Shown piece by piece: positions 1-8,825 of a DNA stretch of 64,000 bases. The stretch lies in NCBI GenBank assembly GCA_964475955.1, contig CAYYZY010000003.1, positions 1 to 64,000 on the forward strand. Direction: 5' to 3'. How positions within the stretch are numbered: position 1 is the first letter of the stretch; each line of letters starts with the position of its first letter. The stretch comes from DATKZH01 sp964475955. Lineage in GTDB: Bacteria > Planctomycetota > Planctomycetia > Pirellulales > Thermoguttaceae. The position numbers and the translations under genes are program-made. The notes beneath the pieces were generated by a model. That model did no database searches and was not told where the DNA came from. It saw only the letters and a list, made by a program, of their open reading frames with translations.

Positions 1-198
1 CACCAAAACCCCCCTCCAAGTAGAGCCCAATTTCACGGGATTATTGAGGAGTTACGAAGAGGCCACCGGTACTCGAAGCTCACTGCGGTGACCATCGATT
101 ATCGCGATCCAAGGTCTATCAAGTATCTTGCTCGCTCTCAGTGGCTCTGCCATTGGCTGGCCGAGCCCCCTTCTTTGCCGTCTTCTTCTTTGCCATGA
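1..198 (+). CDS. C-terminal fragment of an unrecognised protein (cut by window edge)
   Basis: Frame 1 is open from the first base to a TGA at 196-198, giving 65 residues with a mixed, protein-like composition, including GIIEELRRGHRYSKL and TIDYRDPRSIKYLARS. The 5' end lies outside the window, so no start can be assigned. Base composition is less GC-rich than the genes that follow, which would fit an accessory gene. No family is recognised, and an open frame of this length could arise by chance, so the call is weak. Confidence 0.35.
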   Translation, partial: HQNPPPSRAQFHGIIEELRRGHRYSKLTAVTIDYRDPRSIKYLARSQWLCHWLAEPPSLPSSSLP

Positions 199-676
199 CT
201 GAACCTAGCGGGTGTGCGCAAGATAGTGAAGCCACTCCGTGTATATTAGGACAGAGTAGCAAGCCGGTTGTTCACGTGTAACGGGTATCTCTCCACAGGC
301 AATTCTGCGGTTACGGGCTACCCCAGAAGCGGGGGGCCTCCTCGCGCGCCCTTCAACACGCTCTTAGGACGCTACCGCACAACGCCCGCTCTTCCTTCTC
401 GCCCGTGCGGGTCTATAATCAGGTTGTAGAGACCAGCCAACGGGCGACGGGCGTTTCTCCCGGACCATAGGGGGGCATGCCCACCCTCGCCCCGGCGGGC
501 AATCGTTCCGGGAAACGCGGCCAGTTTCGTCATGTTTCGGGCGATCGTGACCGGTTCTCGCCTTTGCGTCTCCGGTTGACTGGCAGCGCCGTCCCCACTT
601 CGCGCCCGCCTCGTCCCCAAATCGTCGTGCCTGATACCCCATTTTTCGCCCTCCCTCAAACGCGACCGATCGGCAC
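199..676. other. Intergenic stretch without a supported gene
   Basis: No frame here has a convincing start, ribosome binding site and protein-like composition. The left half is AT-richer than the rest of the window (for example the TGTATATTAGG stretch near 240) and may hold a promoter, but no -35/-10 pair can be defended. Short open frames on both strands in the GC-rich right half look like compositional artefacts. Confidence 0.5.
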
Positions 677-1435
677 ATGAAGCGGCCCACGCCTCGTCTC
701 TTGCCACGCCGACTGCCCGAAGTCGATTTGTTCGCGGCGGTGGTGTTGGCCGGCCTCATCTTTGCCGCAAGCGGTTGCGGCGAGCCCGAGGGGATCGAGC
801 GCTACACGGTCGAAAAGCCTTCGCCTTCCCCGACCGACGCTCGTCCGACCGACGCTCGTCCGACCGACGCCCCCCCGGCGCCGTCGTCCCGGCCCGCTGA
901 ATCGCCGGGGCCGGAAGGTGCCCACGCCGCGTTGCCGAAGAACGTCCGCTTGCTGGGGGCCATCGTGCCGCGCGGGTCGCGGTGCTGGTTCTTCAAGCTG
1001 ACGGGCCCGGCCGAGGCGGTGGCGCCGCACGCCGACGCGTTTGCCGAGTTCGTCGCTTCGATTCGCTTCGACGAGAGCGGGGCCGACGACACGCCGATCT
1101 GGAGCCTGCCCGACGGCTGGGAGCAACTCCCGGCCGGCGGGATGCGGCTGGCCACGATCCGGCTCGGCGGTTCGCCCACGCCGCTGGAGATGTCGGTGAT
1201 TCCGCTGGGGATGCCCGAGATGGACGAGGAGGCTTACGTGCTGTCCAACGTCAACCGGTGGCGCCGCCAGTTGGGGGCGGAGGAGATCGACGCGAGCCGG
1301 CTCGCCGACTCGACGGAGCAGGTCGCTTTGGACGGCACGACGGCGACGATCGTCGACGTGACGGGCTCGGGCGCCTCGGAGCGCGCGCTTCCTTCGCCGC
1401 GGCCGAGGCCCGGGGGGGACGCCGATGACGACTGA
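677..1435 (+). CDS. Putative lipoprotein encoded with cytochrome c assembly gene
   Basis: The 252-residue product has an Arg-rich N-terminus, a hydrophobic segment and an LIFAASGC-type lipobox at about residues 28-34, so it is probably a lipid-anchored envelope protein. A Pro/Thr/Ser-rich linker at about 45-85 contains three TDARP-type repeats. The C-terminal half is a compact domain (WFFKLTGPAEAV, FAEFVASIRFD, WSLPDGWEQLP) of a type seen in planctomycete proteins of unknown role. Its last 11 bases overlap the start of the ResB/CcsA gene, so translational coupling and a role with cytochrome c assembly or a redox protein are likely but inferred. No strong Shine-Dalgarno precedes the ATG. Confidence 0.8.
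   Translation: MKRPTPRLLPRRLPEVDLFAAVVLAGLIFAASGCGEPEGIERYTVEKPSPSPTDARPTDARPTDAPPAPSSRPAESPGPEGAHAALPKNVRLLGAIVPRGSRCWFFKLTGPAEAVAPHADAFAEFVASIRFDESGADDTPIWSLPDGWEQLPAGGMRLATIRLGGSPTPLEMSVIPLGMPEMDEEAYVLSNVNRWRRQLGAEEIDASRLADSTEQVALDGTTATIVDVTGSGASERALPSPRPRPGGDADDD
831..870 (+). repeat. 15-bp direct repeat inside the lipoprotein linker
   Basis: The unit CGACCGACGCTCGTC occurs at 831-845 and 846-860, with a partial third copy at 861-870. It is in frame and encodes the repeated TDARP residues, so copy number could change by slippage without breaking the reading frame. Confidence 0.85.
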
Positions 1436-4400
1436 CCTGCGCGCCGAGGGTCCGGCCGACGCGGCGACTCGCGGCCCCGGCTTCCTCGAGCGGCTTCGCC
1501 CGGTGCTCGACCGCCTCGGGTCGCTGCGGATCACCATCGTGCTGTTCTCGCTGGCGATCTTCCTGGTCTTCGCCGGCACGATGGCGCAGACCCAGATGGA
1601 CGTTTGGGAGGCCGTCAACGCGTACTTCCGTTGCTGGGTCGCCAGGATCGAGCTTCAGGTCTTTTTCCCGCCGTCGTTCTTTCCCAGCCATCCGCAGGTG
1701 CCGGGCTGGTTTCCGTTCCCCGGGGGATGGCTGCTCGGCTCGCTCTTGTTCGTCAACCTGCTGGCGGCGTCGGTGGTGCGTTTTCCGATCCGGGCGCGGG
1801 GCAAACGGCTGGGAATCGGCGCGGCGGTGACCTTGCTCGGCGCGTTGGCGATCTGGGTCGTGGTGGCCAGCGGCGCGAGCAAGGAGGGCCTTCACTACTC
1901 GTCGTGGTTCGACTGGTCGGCCGTGTGGCGCCTGTTCCTGGCCGCGCTGGCCGTGGGGTGGCTCGTGTCGGTTGGGGCGACGCTCCGGGCGCTGGTGCGG
2001 CACGGCACCCGGCCGCGCGCCATGTTCTGGCTGCTGGTCGCCGCGCTGGCGGGCCAGGCCCTGCTGGGGGGATTGCTGGGATGGCTCGCGCTGGAAGGCG
2101 AGGCGGTCCGGCTCAACGACTCGAACATGCGGATCCTGTGGCAGTTGATGACGGCCACCTTCGCCGCGTTGATCCTCCAGGCCGGCTGCTCCACGCTCTT
2201 CGGCCGCAAGGGCGCCCTGGTGGTGATTCACGTGGGGATCGTGCTGATGATGCTGGGCGAGGTGCTGGTGGCCGTGCTGGCCACCGAGGCCAGCATGACC
2301 GTCCACGAAGGGGAAACGGTCAACTTCGTCGAGCACACGCGCAAGACCGAACTGGCCGTGGTCGACTCGTCCGACCCTCAGATCGACGAAGTAGTGGTCG
2401 TGCCCCAGTCGATGCTCCGCCGCGGGGCGACGATCTCCCACCCCGACCTGCCCTGCGATTTCGAGCTCCTCGAGTACTTCCCCAACTCGAAACTCCGCGA
2501 CCTCGCGCGGGACGACGACCGGACCAACCCGGCCACCGCGGGCGTGGGGCGCGAGCAGCGAATCGTCGCGGTGCCCGCGCGGCGGAACCGGGGCACGGAA
2601 AGCCGCCTCGATTTCCCCTCGGCCTACGTGCGCGTGTCGGAGCCGAAGGGAGGGCGGCCGATCGGCGCCTACCTGCTCAGCCGCTATCTGCGCGAGCCGC
2701 AGCCGGTGGCCATCGACGGCAAGACGTACGAAATCTCCCTGCGCGCGAAGCGGACCTACAAGCCCTATTCGATCCGCCTGATCGACGTGCGCAAGGACGA
2801 CTACGTCGGCACCAACACGCCACGGAACTACTCCTCCGAGATCCACCTCAAGGACCCGACCCGCGGGGTCGACCGCAAGCTGAAGATCTGGATGAACAAC
2901 CCGCTGCGTTTCGCGGGCGAGACCTTCTACCAGAGCAACTACCTGCGCGATCCGCGTACGGGCGTGGAGATGACGGGGCTGTCGGTGGTGTCGAACGCGA
3001 GTTGGATGCTCCCCTACGTCGGCTGCATGGTGGTGGTGGTCGGCCTGCTCGTGCAGTTCTGGACGACGCTTGCCGGCTACGTGGGGCGCTCGTTGGAGGC
3101 CCCCGCCGAAACGGCCGGCGTCGACGCATCGGCCCGCGCCGAAGCGACGCCGAAGCCCGCTTCGCGGCGGCCCGCCTGGCGGTCGCTGGCCGGCTGGGCG
3201 ATTCCCGGCGCGACGGTGGCCGCCGCGGCCCTCTTCTTCCTCAACACGGCGCGCAAGCCGTCGGTTCCCGAGGGGGAGATGGATCTGCCCGCGTTCGGGC
3301 GTCTGCCGGCGGCGTATCAGGGGCGCGTGAAGCCGCTCGACACGCTGGCCCGCAACACGCTGCGGATCGTCTCCGACCGGGAGACCTTCGAGGAAGACGG
3401 CGGCGACGAGCAACCGGCCATCCGCTGGCTCGCCGACCTGGTCGCCGACCCGGAGACCGGTTTCGACCACCGGGTGTTTCGCATCCGCCACCCGCAATTG
3501 CTCTACGCGCTGGGGCTGGAGCGGCGGCCCGGCCACCGCTACGCGCTGGCCGAGTTCCAGCCCGAGCTGAGCGAGGTGGCCGAGCAGGCGGCGCGTGCCC
3601 GGGCCAAGGACGAAGAGGACCTGGACCGGTACGACAAGAAGCTGCTCGAGTTGGAGCGGAAGCTGGGCCTGGTCGAGCTGATCGTGCAGGCGTTTTCGGC
3701 GCCGGAGGTTCGCGAGGACCACGTGAGCGAAGACCTCATGTCGGCCCTGCGCCGGCAGCGTGCCTTGCTCGAACGGCAGCCGCCGCTGGTCGTGCCCGCC
3801 TCGGAGACGCAGTCGGAGGAAGACGAGTTGGCGGCCATGGGCGGCCCTTGGCAGACCCTCGGCATGGCCTGGACGCTCGACGTGGTCCGCCAACTCTCCG
3901 ACCGCGAAGGCAACCCGGCCGTGGAGCTGGTCACCCGCGTGCTGGCCGCCTACGCCGACGGCGACGCCCGCGAGTTCAACCGCGCCGTGGCCGAATACGG
4001 CCGCTACCTCGAAGAGCACCCGCCGGCGCAGTACGACCACGCCCGGGTGGGCTTCGAGTCGCGTTTCAACCGGGCGCAGTGGTTTTTCGGGGCGTGGGTG
4101 TGGTACATCGTGGCGTTTTTGATTACCTGTCTGTCGTTCCTGCTCGGGTTCTGGAGGAGGCCGATCGCGCGCACGGCGTTCTGGCTGCTGGTGCTGTTAC
4201 TGCTGGTGCACACGCTGGCGCTGGCGGGGCGCGTGGCGATTTCCGGCCGTCCGCCGGTGACCAACCTCTACTCGACGGCGCTGTTCGTGGGCTGGGCCGG
4301 GGTGCTTTTCGGCCTGGTGCTTCAGGCGATCTACCGGCTGGGGATCGGGAACCTGGTCGCGGCGGTCGCCGGCGTGTCGACCCTCCAGATCGCCTGGCAG

Positions 4401-5057
4401 TTGGCCGGCGACGGCGACACGTTCAAGGTGATGCAGGCGGTGCTGGACACGAACTTCTGGCTGACCACGCACGTGCTCACCATCGCCCTGGGCTACACCG
4501 CCACGTTCGTGGTCGGGTTCCTCGGGATGCTCGTGGTGGCGGTGGGCCTGTTCACGCCGGTGCTGGACCGGCGTTTGGGCGGCGTCCTCGAGAAGATGAT
4601 CTACGGCGTCCTCTGCTTCGCCCTCTTCTTCAGCTTCATCGGCACGGTGCTGGGCGGACTCTGGGCCGACGACTCCTGGGGCCGCTTCTGGGGTTGGGAC
4701 CCCAAGGAAAACGGCGCGCTGATCATCGTCCTCTGGAACGCCCTCGTGCTGCACGCCTACTGGGACCGCCTCGTGAAGGAGAGGGGACTGGCCGTGCTGG
4801 CCATCGGGGGCAACATCTGCACGGCGTGGTCGTGGTTCGGCGTGAACGAGCTCGGCGTGGGGCTCCACTCCTACGGCTTCACCGAGGGGGTCCTGCTCAA
4901 GCTCGGTCTGTTCGTCGCCGTCCAGCTCCTCTGGATCGGCATGGGCCTCCTGCCCCTTTCGCTGTGGTGGAGCCATCGGCGCCGGGCCGATACGCCCGGA
5001 TCGCGCAACTCCGGCGAGGCAATGACGGATCGCGCGGGCGCTTCGGTCGTCGCGTGA
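1425..5057 (+). CDS. ccsBA: Fused ResB/CcsA system II cytochrome c biogenesis protein
   Basis: This 1210-residue membrane protein would move haem across the membrane and attach it to apocytochromes c (system II). Residues about 25-560 are ResB-like, with a first TM segment followed by a QTQMDVWEAVNAYF stretch, more TM segments, a large extracytoplasmic region and a TM segment near 530. A further TM segment near 590-610 leads to a soluble middle region beginning FGRLPAAYQGRVKPLDT. Residues about 885-1185 are CcsA-like with multiple TM segments and the tryptophan-rich haem-handling motif WGRFWGWDPKE at about 1084. ResB and CcsA are separate in many bacteria; the fusion is known in several phyla. 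The ATG overlaps the upstream lipoprotein gene by 11 bases. Confidence 0.93.
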   Translation: MTTDLRAEGPADAATRGPGFLERLRPVLDRLGSLRITIVLFSLAIFLVFAGTMAQTQMDVWEAVNAYFRCWVARIELQVFFPPSFFPSHPQVPGWFPFPGGWLLGSLLFVNLLAASVVRFPIRARGKRLGIGAAVTLLGALAIWVVVASGASKEGLHYSSWFDWSAVWRLFLAALAVGWLVSVGATLRALVRHGTRPRAMFWLLVAALAGQALLGGLLGWLALEGEAVRLNDSNMRILWQLMTATFAALILQAGCSTLFGRKGALVVIHVGIVLMMLGEVLVAVLATEASMTVHEGETVNFVEHTRKTELAVVDSSDPQIDEVVVVPQSMLRRGATISHPDLPCDFELLEYFPNSKLRDLARDDDRTNPATAGVGREQRIVAVPARRNRGTESRLDFPSAYVRVSEPKGGRPIGAYLLSRYLREPQPVAIDGKTYEISLRAKRTYKPYSIRLIDVRKDDYVGTNTPRNYSSEIHLKDPTRGVDRKLKIWMNNPLRFAGETFYQSNYLRDPRTGVEMTGLSVVSNASWMLPYVGCMVVVVGLLVQFWTTLAGYVGRSLEAPAETAGVDASARAEATPKPASRRPAWRSLAGWAIPGATVAAAALFFLNTARKPSVPEGEMDLPAFGRLPAAYQGRVKPLDTLARNTLRIVSDRETFEEDGGDEQPAIRWLADLVADPETGFDHRVFRIRHPQLLYALGLERRPGHRYALAEFQPELSEVAEQAARARAKDEEDLDRYDKKLLELERKLGLVELIVQAFSAPEVREDHVSEDLMSALRRQRALLERQPPLVVPASETQSEEDELAAMGGPWQTLGMAWTLDVVRQLSDREGNPAVELVTRVLAAYADGDAREFNRAVAEYGRYLEEHPPAQYDHARVGFESRFNRAQWFFGAWVWYIVAFLITCLSFLLGFWRRPIARTAFWLLVLLLLVHTLALAGRVAISGRPPVTNLYSTALFVGWAGVLFGLVLQAIYRLGIGNLVAAVAGVSTLQIAWQLAGDGDTFKVMQAVLDTNFWLTTHVLTIALGYTATFVVGFLGMLVVAVGLFTPVLDRRLGGVLEKMIYGVLCFALFFSFIGTVLGGLWADDSWGRFWGWDPKENGALIIVLWNALVLHAYWDRLVKERGLAVLAIGGNICTAWSWFGVNELGVGLHSYGFTEGVLLKLGLFVAVQLLWIGMGLLPLSLWWSHRRRADTPGSRNSGEAMTDRAGASVVA

Positions 5058-5070
5058 CCGGCAGCTTCCT

Positions 5071-5137
5071 CGCTCGTAGCGACTTGATTCATCGGGGCGC
5101 GTCATGCTTGACCGCATGAATGCGGTCGCTACGAGCG
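5071..5137. repeat. Inverted repeat, GTAGCGAC family (copy 1)
   Basis: CGCTCGTAGCGAC at 5071-5083 is matched perfectly by GTCGCTACGAGCG at 5125-5137, with a second weaker pairing (ATTCAT against ATGAAT) inside. It lies between the convergent ccsBA and AsmA-like genes, where it could act as a bidirectional terminator. A related copy is at 38622-38689. Confidence 0.85.
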
Positions 5138-5152
5138 GTCGGTGCGAGGTTC

Positions 5153-6457
5153 CTACCGCGCCGCGGGCGACGGGGCGGCGGCCGTGTGGAGCGGGAACGC
5201 CTCCGGTACCGGCAGACGACGCATGAGCCAGTCGGTCTGGCGCGTGGCGGGCACCTGGACCGCGCCGGGCGGGGCGAACGTCTGGATCAAGGCCGCCACG
5301 GGAACCGGCTGCGAGCGCGGCTCCGCCAGCACCATGCGAGAGTCCTTGGCCAGCACGGTCCCGCAGCCGGCGGGCGGGCAGGCCCCCTGCAACTGGAGTC
5401 CGTGCGGGTCGATGCGGAAAGAGAGGGCCAACCGGTCGTAGGCCACGAGCGGGTCGAGTTCGCCGGGCTCCGCGCCCGGCACCATGCGCAGACGTTCGAC
5501 CGCCGCGACCAGCAGCGAACGGCTGATCGCCCCGGGGCCGGCCACGAGCGAGCCTTCGGCTTCCTCCAGGCGTCCCCCGCGAAAGACGGCCTTGGGCACG
5601 TTCAATTGGGCCGTCGAGCGGAGCGTGTGGGGCAAATGCCGGGCGACGAGCCCCTCCAGGTCGACGCCGGAGAACCGCCCCGCCAGCTCGCCGCCCCAGC
5701 CGTCGGGCGCTTCGTTGGCCCACACGTAGCCGGCGAACCGGCTCTCCGGCCCCAACGCGCCGAACTCCGGCTGCACCACCGCCAGCAGCCGGCAAGGCAG
5801 CGATCCCCCGCCCGTGTAGATCCCCATGCCGCTGGCGGGCGGATCGGCCTGAGCGTTTCGGGCCATGCGGAGCTGGATCGGCTCGGGCGTTTCGACGTCG
5901 GCCAGCCGAAAGGCGACGTCGGCCTGGCTGCCGCCGGCGAGCCGGTCGATCCGCCCCTTCAGCCCGGTCAGCGCGTGGCACGTTTCGCCTTCGAGCAAAC
6001 GCACGTCGCCGGCCGCCAGGCGCACGTCGACCGCCGGGGAGCCGATCCGCCCGGCAAGCACGCCCCGGGCGAGTTGCCAGAGCGCGTCCAACCGATCGGC
6101 CGAAAACTCCGCCTGGGAGGCGATCAACGTCAGGCAGGGCCGGCGCTCTCCCCCGGCGCCCTGGGCCGTTTCCCGGCCCGCCTTCAGCGTACGGCAGCGA
6201 AGGATGCGGGCGCCCGTCTCCGGATCGGAAAGCTCCAGCCCTTCGTAGACCACGACCCCCGGCGTCAGGTAGCGAATTCGCTCCAGGGAGACCTTCTGGC
6301 CCAGTTGCCAGCTCAGCCGTTCGGCCACCGACCGGACGTGCCCCGGCGTGTGCCGGGCGATGCCGCAAACGAGCACGATCGCCGCCGGCACGACCCCGAA
6401 GACGACGAAGGCCGCCAGGGAAATCCGCCTGCGCGTCTTATCGCTTAGCTTGAACAT
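5153..6457 (-). CDS. AsmA-like membrane-anchored protein
   Basis: The 434-residue product has one N-terminal TM segment (about residues 12-32, ISLAAFVVFGVVPAAIVLVCG) and then a long region rich in beta-strand-like alternation and GxxxxxG turns, as in the AsmA/DUF3971 superfamily of periplasmic bridge-like or outer-membrane-biogenesis proteins. The segment VAERLSWQLGQKVSLERIRYLTPG resembles the start of AsmA domains. The ATG at 6457 was chosen because it directly precedes the KTRRR basic patch and TM segment; a GTG at 6484 would add nine residues. A second member of this superfamily is at the right edge of the window. Function is inferred from architecture only. Confidence 0.7.
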   Translation of the reverse strand: MFKLSDKTRRRISLAAFVVFGVVPAAIVLVCGIARHTPGHVRSVAERLSWQLGQKVSLERIRYLTPGVVVYEGLELSDPETGARILRCRTLKAGRETAQGAGGERRPCLTLIASQAEFSADRLDALWQLARGVLAGRIGSPAVDVRLAAGDVRLLEGETCHALTGLKGRIDRLAGGSQADVAFRLADVETPEPIQLRMARNAQADPPASGMGIYTGGGSLPCRLLAVVQPEFGALGPESRFAGYVWANEAPDGWGGELAGRFSGVDLEGLVARHLPHTLRSTAQLNVPKAVFRGGRLEEAEGSLVAGPGAISRSLLVAAVERLRMVPGAEPGELDPLVAYDRLALSFRIDPHGLQLQGACPPAGCGTVLAKDSRMVLAEPRSQPVPVAALIQTFAPPGAVQVPATRQTDWLMRRLPVPEAFPLHTAAAPSPAAR

Positions 6458-6583
6458 CCGTGTTCGCTTCCGAGAGGGTCGCACGCCGGCATTACGCGTT
6501 CATCTTCAATCGCGACGACGGCTCAAGAGTCAACGATCCATGCTTGAGACGAGCACCGCGCACCAACCGTCGCGCCACCAACC

Positions 6584-6618
6584 TTCATCCTTCATCCTTC
6601 ATCCTTCATCCTTCATCC
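6584..6618. repeat. Five tandem TTCATCC heptamers after aroC
   Basis: Five consecutive copies of TTCATCC (GGATGAA in the direction of aroC) start six bases beyond the aroC stop codon. The same heptamer follows the stop at 36763 and a degenerate version follows the stop at 9919. Confidence 0.9.
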
Positions 6619-6624
6619 CTCCCC

Positions 6625-7764
6625 CTACCGCTCTCCGGCCATTTCGTGGAACAGCTTCCAGCGGGCCTGCATCTCGGCGAGGCTGTCGCCGCCGAATTTG
6701 TCGACCATCGCCCGGGCGATCTCGAAGGCGACGACGTTTTCGAGGATCACGCTGGCCGCCGCGACGGCGCAGACGTCGCTTCGCTCGTACGACGCCTTGT
6801 GCGGCTTCTTGGTCTCCAGGTGGATCGATTCCAGGGGCTTGGCCAGCGTGCTGATCGGCTTCTTGGCCGCGCGGATGACGATCGGCTGGGCGTTACTCAT
6901 GCCGGCCTCCAATCCCCCGGCGTTGTTGCACGGCCGGACGTAGCCGAGGCTGGTCGCGGAGGCCTGCCGGGGGTCGTAGCCGATCGGGTCGTGGACCTCG
7001 GAGCCCCGGCGCCGGCCGACCTTGAAGCCGAGACCGATCTCCACGCCCTTGATCGCCTGGACCGACATCACGGCCCGGGCCAGGCGCCCGTCGAGCTTCT
7101 GATCCCACTGGGCGTGCGAGCCGAGTCCGAAGGGCACGCCCTCCACGCGGATCTCGATGAGCCCGCCCAGCGTGTCGCCCTGGTTCCGGCACTCGTCGAT
7201 GAGCGCCTTGATTTCGGGGTCCTGATCCGGGTTGAGCGTGTACAACTCGCTCGAGTCCCGCACCGCCCGCTGCTCTTCGAGCGATCCTTCCCGGCTCTCG
7301 ACGGCGATCGGCCCCACCTGGACCACGTGCCCCAGGGCAGCGATGCCAAACGGGGCGAGCAACTGCTTGGCCAGGGCCCCGGCGGCCACGCGCGCGGCCG
7401 TCTCCCGAGCACTGGCCCGCTCCAGGATCGCGCGGATCGAGCCGAGGTACTTGATCGCACCGCTCAGGTCGCCGTGGCCGGGCCGGGGGCTCTCCAGCTC
7501 CTCCATCCGCTCCAGTTTGTAGTCGCGGTTGACCACGAGCATGGCGATCGGACTGCCGAGCGTGACCTGGCGCCAGACGCCGGAGAGCAGGTCGACCGTG
7601 TCGGTCTCGATTTGCTGACGGCCGCCTCGGCCGTAGCCGCCTTGGCGTCGGGCAAGCTCGGCGTCGATCGCGTCGGTGTCGATCGCTACGCCCGAAGGGA
7701 AGCCGTCCACGACGGCCAGCATCCCCTTGCCGTGCGACTCCCCGGCGGTCCAGTAGCGTAACAT
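6625..7764 (-). CDS. aroC: Chorismate synthase
   Basis: This 379-residue enzyme converts 5-enolpyruvylshikimate-3-phosphate to chorismate, the last step of the shikimate pathway, using reduced FMN. Family hallmarks include the N-terminal YWTAGESHGKGMLAVVDGFPSG and the basic RRQGGYGRGGRQ segment that binds substrate and FMN, HNAGGLEAGMSN-type sequence (here CNNAGGLEAGMSN), and VRAAKKPISTL near the C-terminus. The ATG at 7764 matches the conserved family start; an open frame extends 82 codons upstream but that part has no family similarity. Length is normal for bacterial AroC. It appears to be monocistronic and is followed by tandem heptamers. Confidence 0.96.
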   Translation of the reverse strand: MLRYWTAGESHGKGMLAVVDGFPSGVAIDTDAIDAELARRQGGYGRGGRQQIETDTVDLLSGVWRQVTLGSPIAMLVVNRDYKLERMEELESPRPGHGDLSGAIKYLGSIRAILERASARETAARVAAGALAKQLLAPFGIAALGHVVQVGPIAVESREGSLEEQRAVRDSSELYTLNPDQDPEIKALIDECRNQGDTLGGLIEIRVEGVPFGLGSHAQWDQKLDGRLARAVMSVQAIKGVEIGLGFKVGRRRGSEVHDPIGYDPRQASATSLGYVRPCNNAGGLEAGMSNAQPIVIRAAKKPISTLAKPLESIHLETKKPHKASYERSDVCAVAAASVILENVVAFEIARAMVDKFGGDSLAEMQARWKLFHEMAGER

Positions 7765-7979
7765 GTTGTAAATTCCTGGCTTACGTTCTTCGGGCGGGCC
7801 ACCAGCGGCGCCCGGTGCGGGATGGAGATTGTACCCAGGGGGGCCGGGTTCGGGTAGGGCGGTTTGGTTGCGCGCCGACTCATCTTGGCCCGAACCCGAG
7901 GAGTCTGGTATAGTGCCGGCCCCATGGTGCCGTCCCCAGGGGGTAAGCCGCCCCCCCCGACTATCGAGAGGCCCCATCG

Positions 7980-8687
7980 ATGCCCCGCCATCCGAGCAGA
8001 ATTCCGACATTCGCGCTTCTCTTCCTCGGCTCGATTCTCGTTTGCGGCTGTGCCGGGCCGGGGTCGACCCCCAAGTTGGCCCATTGGCCGTTTGGCAAGA
8101 AGCAAGAGGCCGTGCCCGGCATCACGTCGCCGGCCGATCGCATCGCCAAGATCCGAAAGATGGGCAAGAAGGCCGCTTGGGCCAAGCCCGAGGAGCAGCA
8201 GAGGACGAGTCGCGAGCTGGCCGCGGCCTTCGAGGTCGAGGAGGACCCGGTGATCCGGCTGGAGATCGTCTCTGCGATCGGCGAGTACCGGACGCCCGAG
8301 GCGGAATCCGTGCTGGCGGCGGCCATGGACGACTCGGAGCCCGAGATCCGGATGGTCGCTTGCCGGGCGTGGGGCGAACGCGGCGGGGCCGAGGCGGCCG
8401 CGAAGCTCACCGAGGCGCTCCGTACGGATCTCGACGAAGACGTCCGCCTCACGGCCGCCCAGGCGCTGGGGAAGACGGGCGATCGCGCGGCCCTCGCCGG
8501 ACTGGGCGAGGCGCTCGACGATCGCGACCCGGCCATGCAGTATCAGGTGGTCCGGTCGCTCCAGGCGATCACCGGCGAGGACCTGGGCAACGACGTCAAC
8601 CAGTGGCGACGCTACGTGCGGGGCGAGCCGCTGGCCCAGCCGGAGCCGATCTCCATCGCCGAGCGGGTCGGCGGGCTCTTTCATTGA
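7980..8687 (+). CDS. HEAT-repeat lipoprotein
   Basis: The 235-residue product begins with a signal sequence ending in a lipobox-like LVCGC (Cys at about residue 24). It then carries several helical HEAT/PBS-lyase-type repeats, recognisable from regularly spaced motifs such as EEDPVIRLEIVSAIGEYRTPEAESVL, DSEPEIRMVACRAWGERGG, LDEDVRLTAAQALGKTGD and DRDPAMQYQVVRSLQAITG. Such repeats mediate protein-protein contacts. It lies just upstream of, and in the same direction as, the diadenylate cyclase gene, 138 bases away. Function beyond scaffold-like binding is unknown. Confidence 0.82.
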   Translation: MPRHPSRIPTFALLFLGSILVCGCAGPGSTPKLAHWPFGKKQEAVPGITSPADRIAKIRKMGKKAAWAKPEEQQRTSRELAAAFEVEEDPVIRLEIVSAIGEYRTPEAESVLAAAMDDSEPEIRMVACRAWGERGGAEAAAKLTEALRTDLDEDVRLTAAQALGKTGDRAALAGLGEALDDRDPAMQYQVVRSLQAITGEDLGNDVNQWRRYVRGEPLAQPEPISIAERVGGLFH

Positions 8688-8825
8688 GCCGCGCCGGCGG
8701 TCCGCTTGTCGTCGCAGGCCAAAAACCGTACGATAGACGTGCCGGCGCCTGCGCGGCCGGCACGCGGTTTGCTCAAGGGGGCCAGCCATCGCACAAGCTA
8801 CCGGCAACAGGCCGACCAGACCGGG

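Noticed and set aside
1251..4040. Antisense open frame of over 900 codons opposite ccsBA
   Set aside because: Same pattern: high-GC third positions remove stops on the opposite strand. The ccsBA frame has recognisable ResB and CcsA motifs.
7765..8010. Extended N-terminus for chorismate synthase
   Set aside because: The additional 82 residues have no similarity to AroC and overlap the divergent upstream gene; the ATG at 7764 fits the family.
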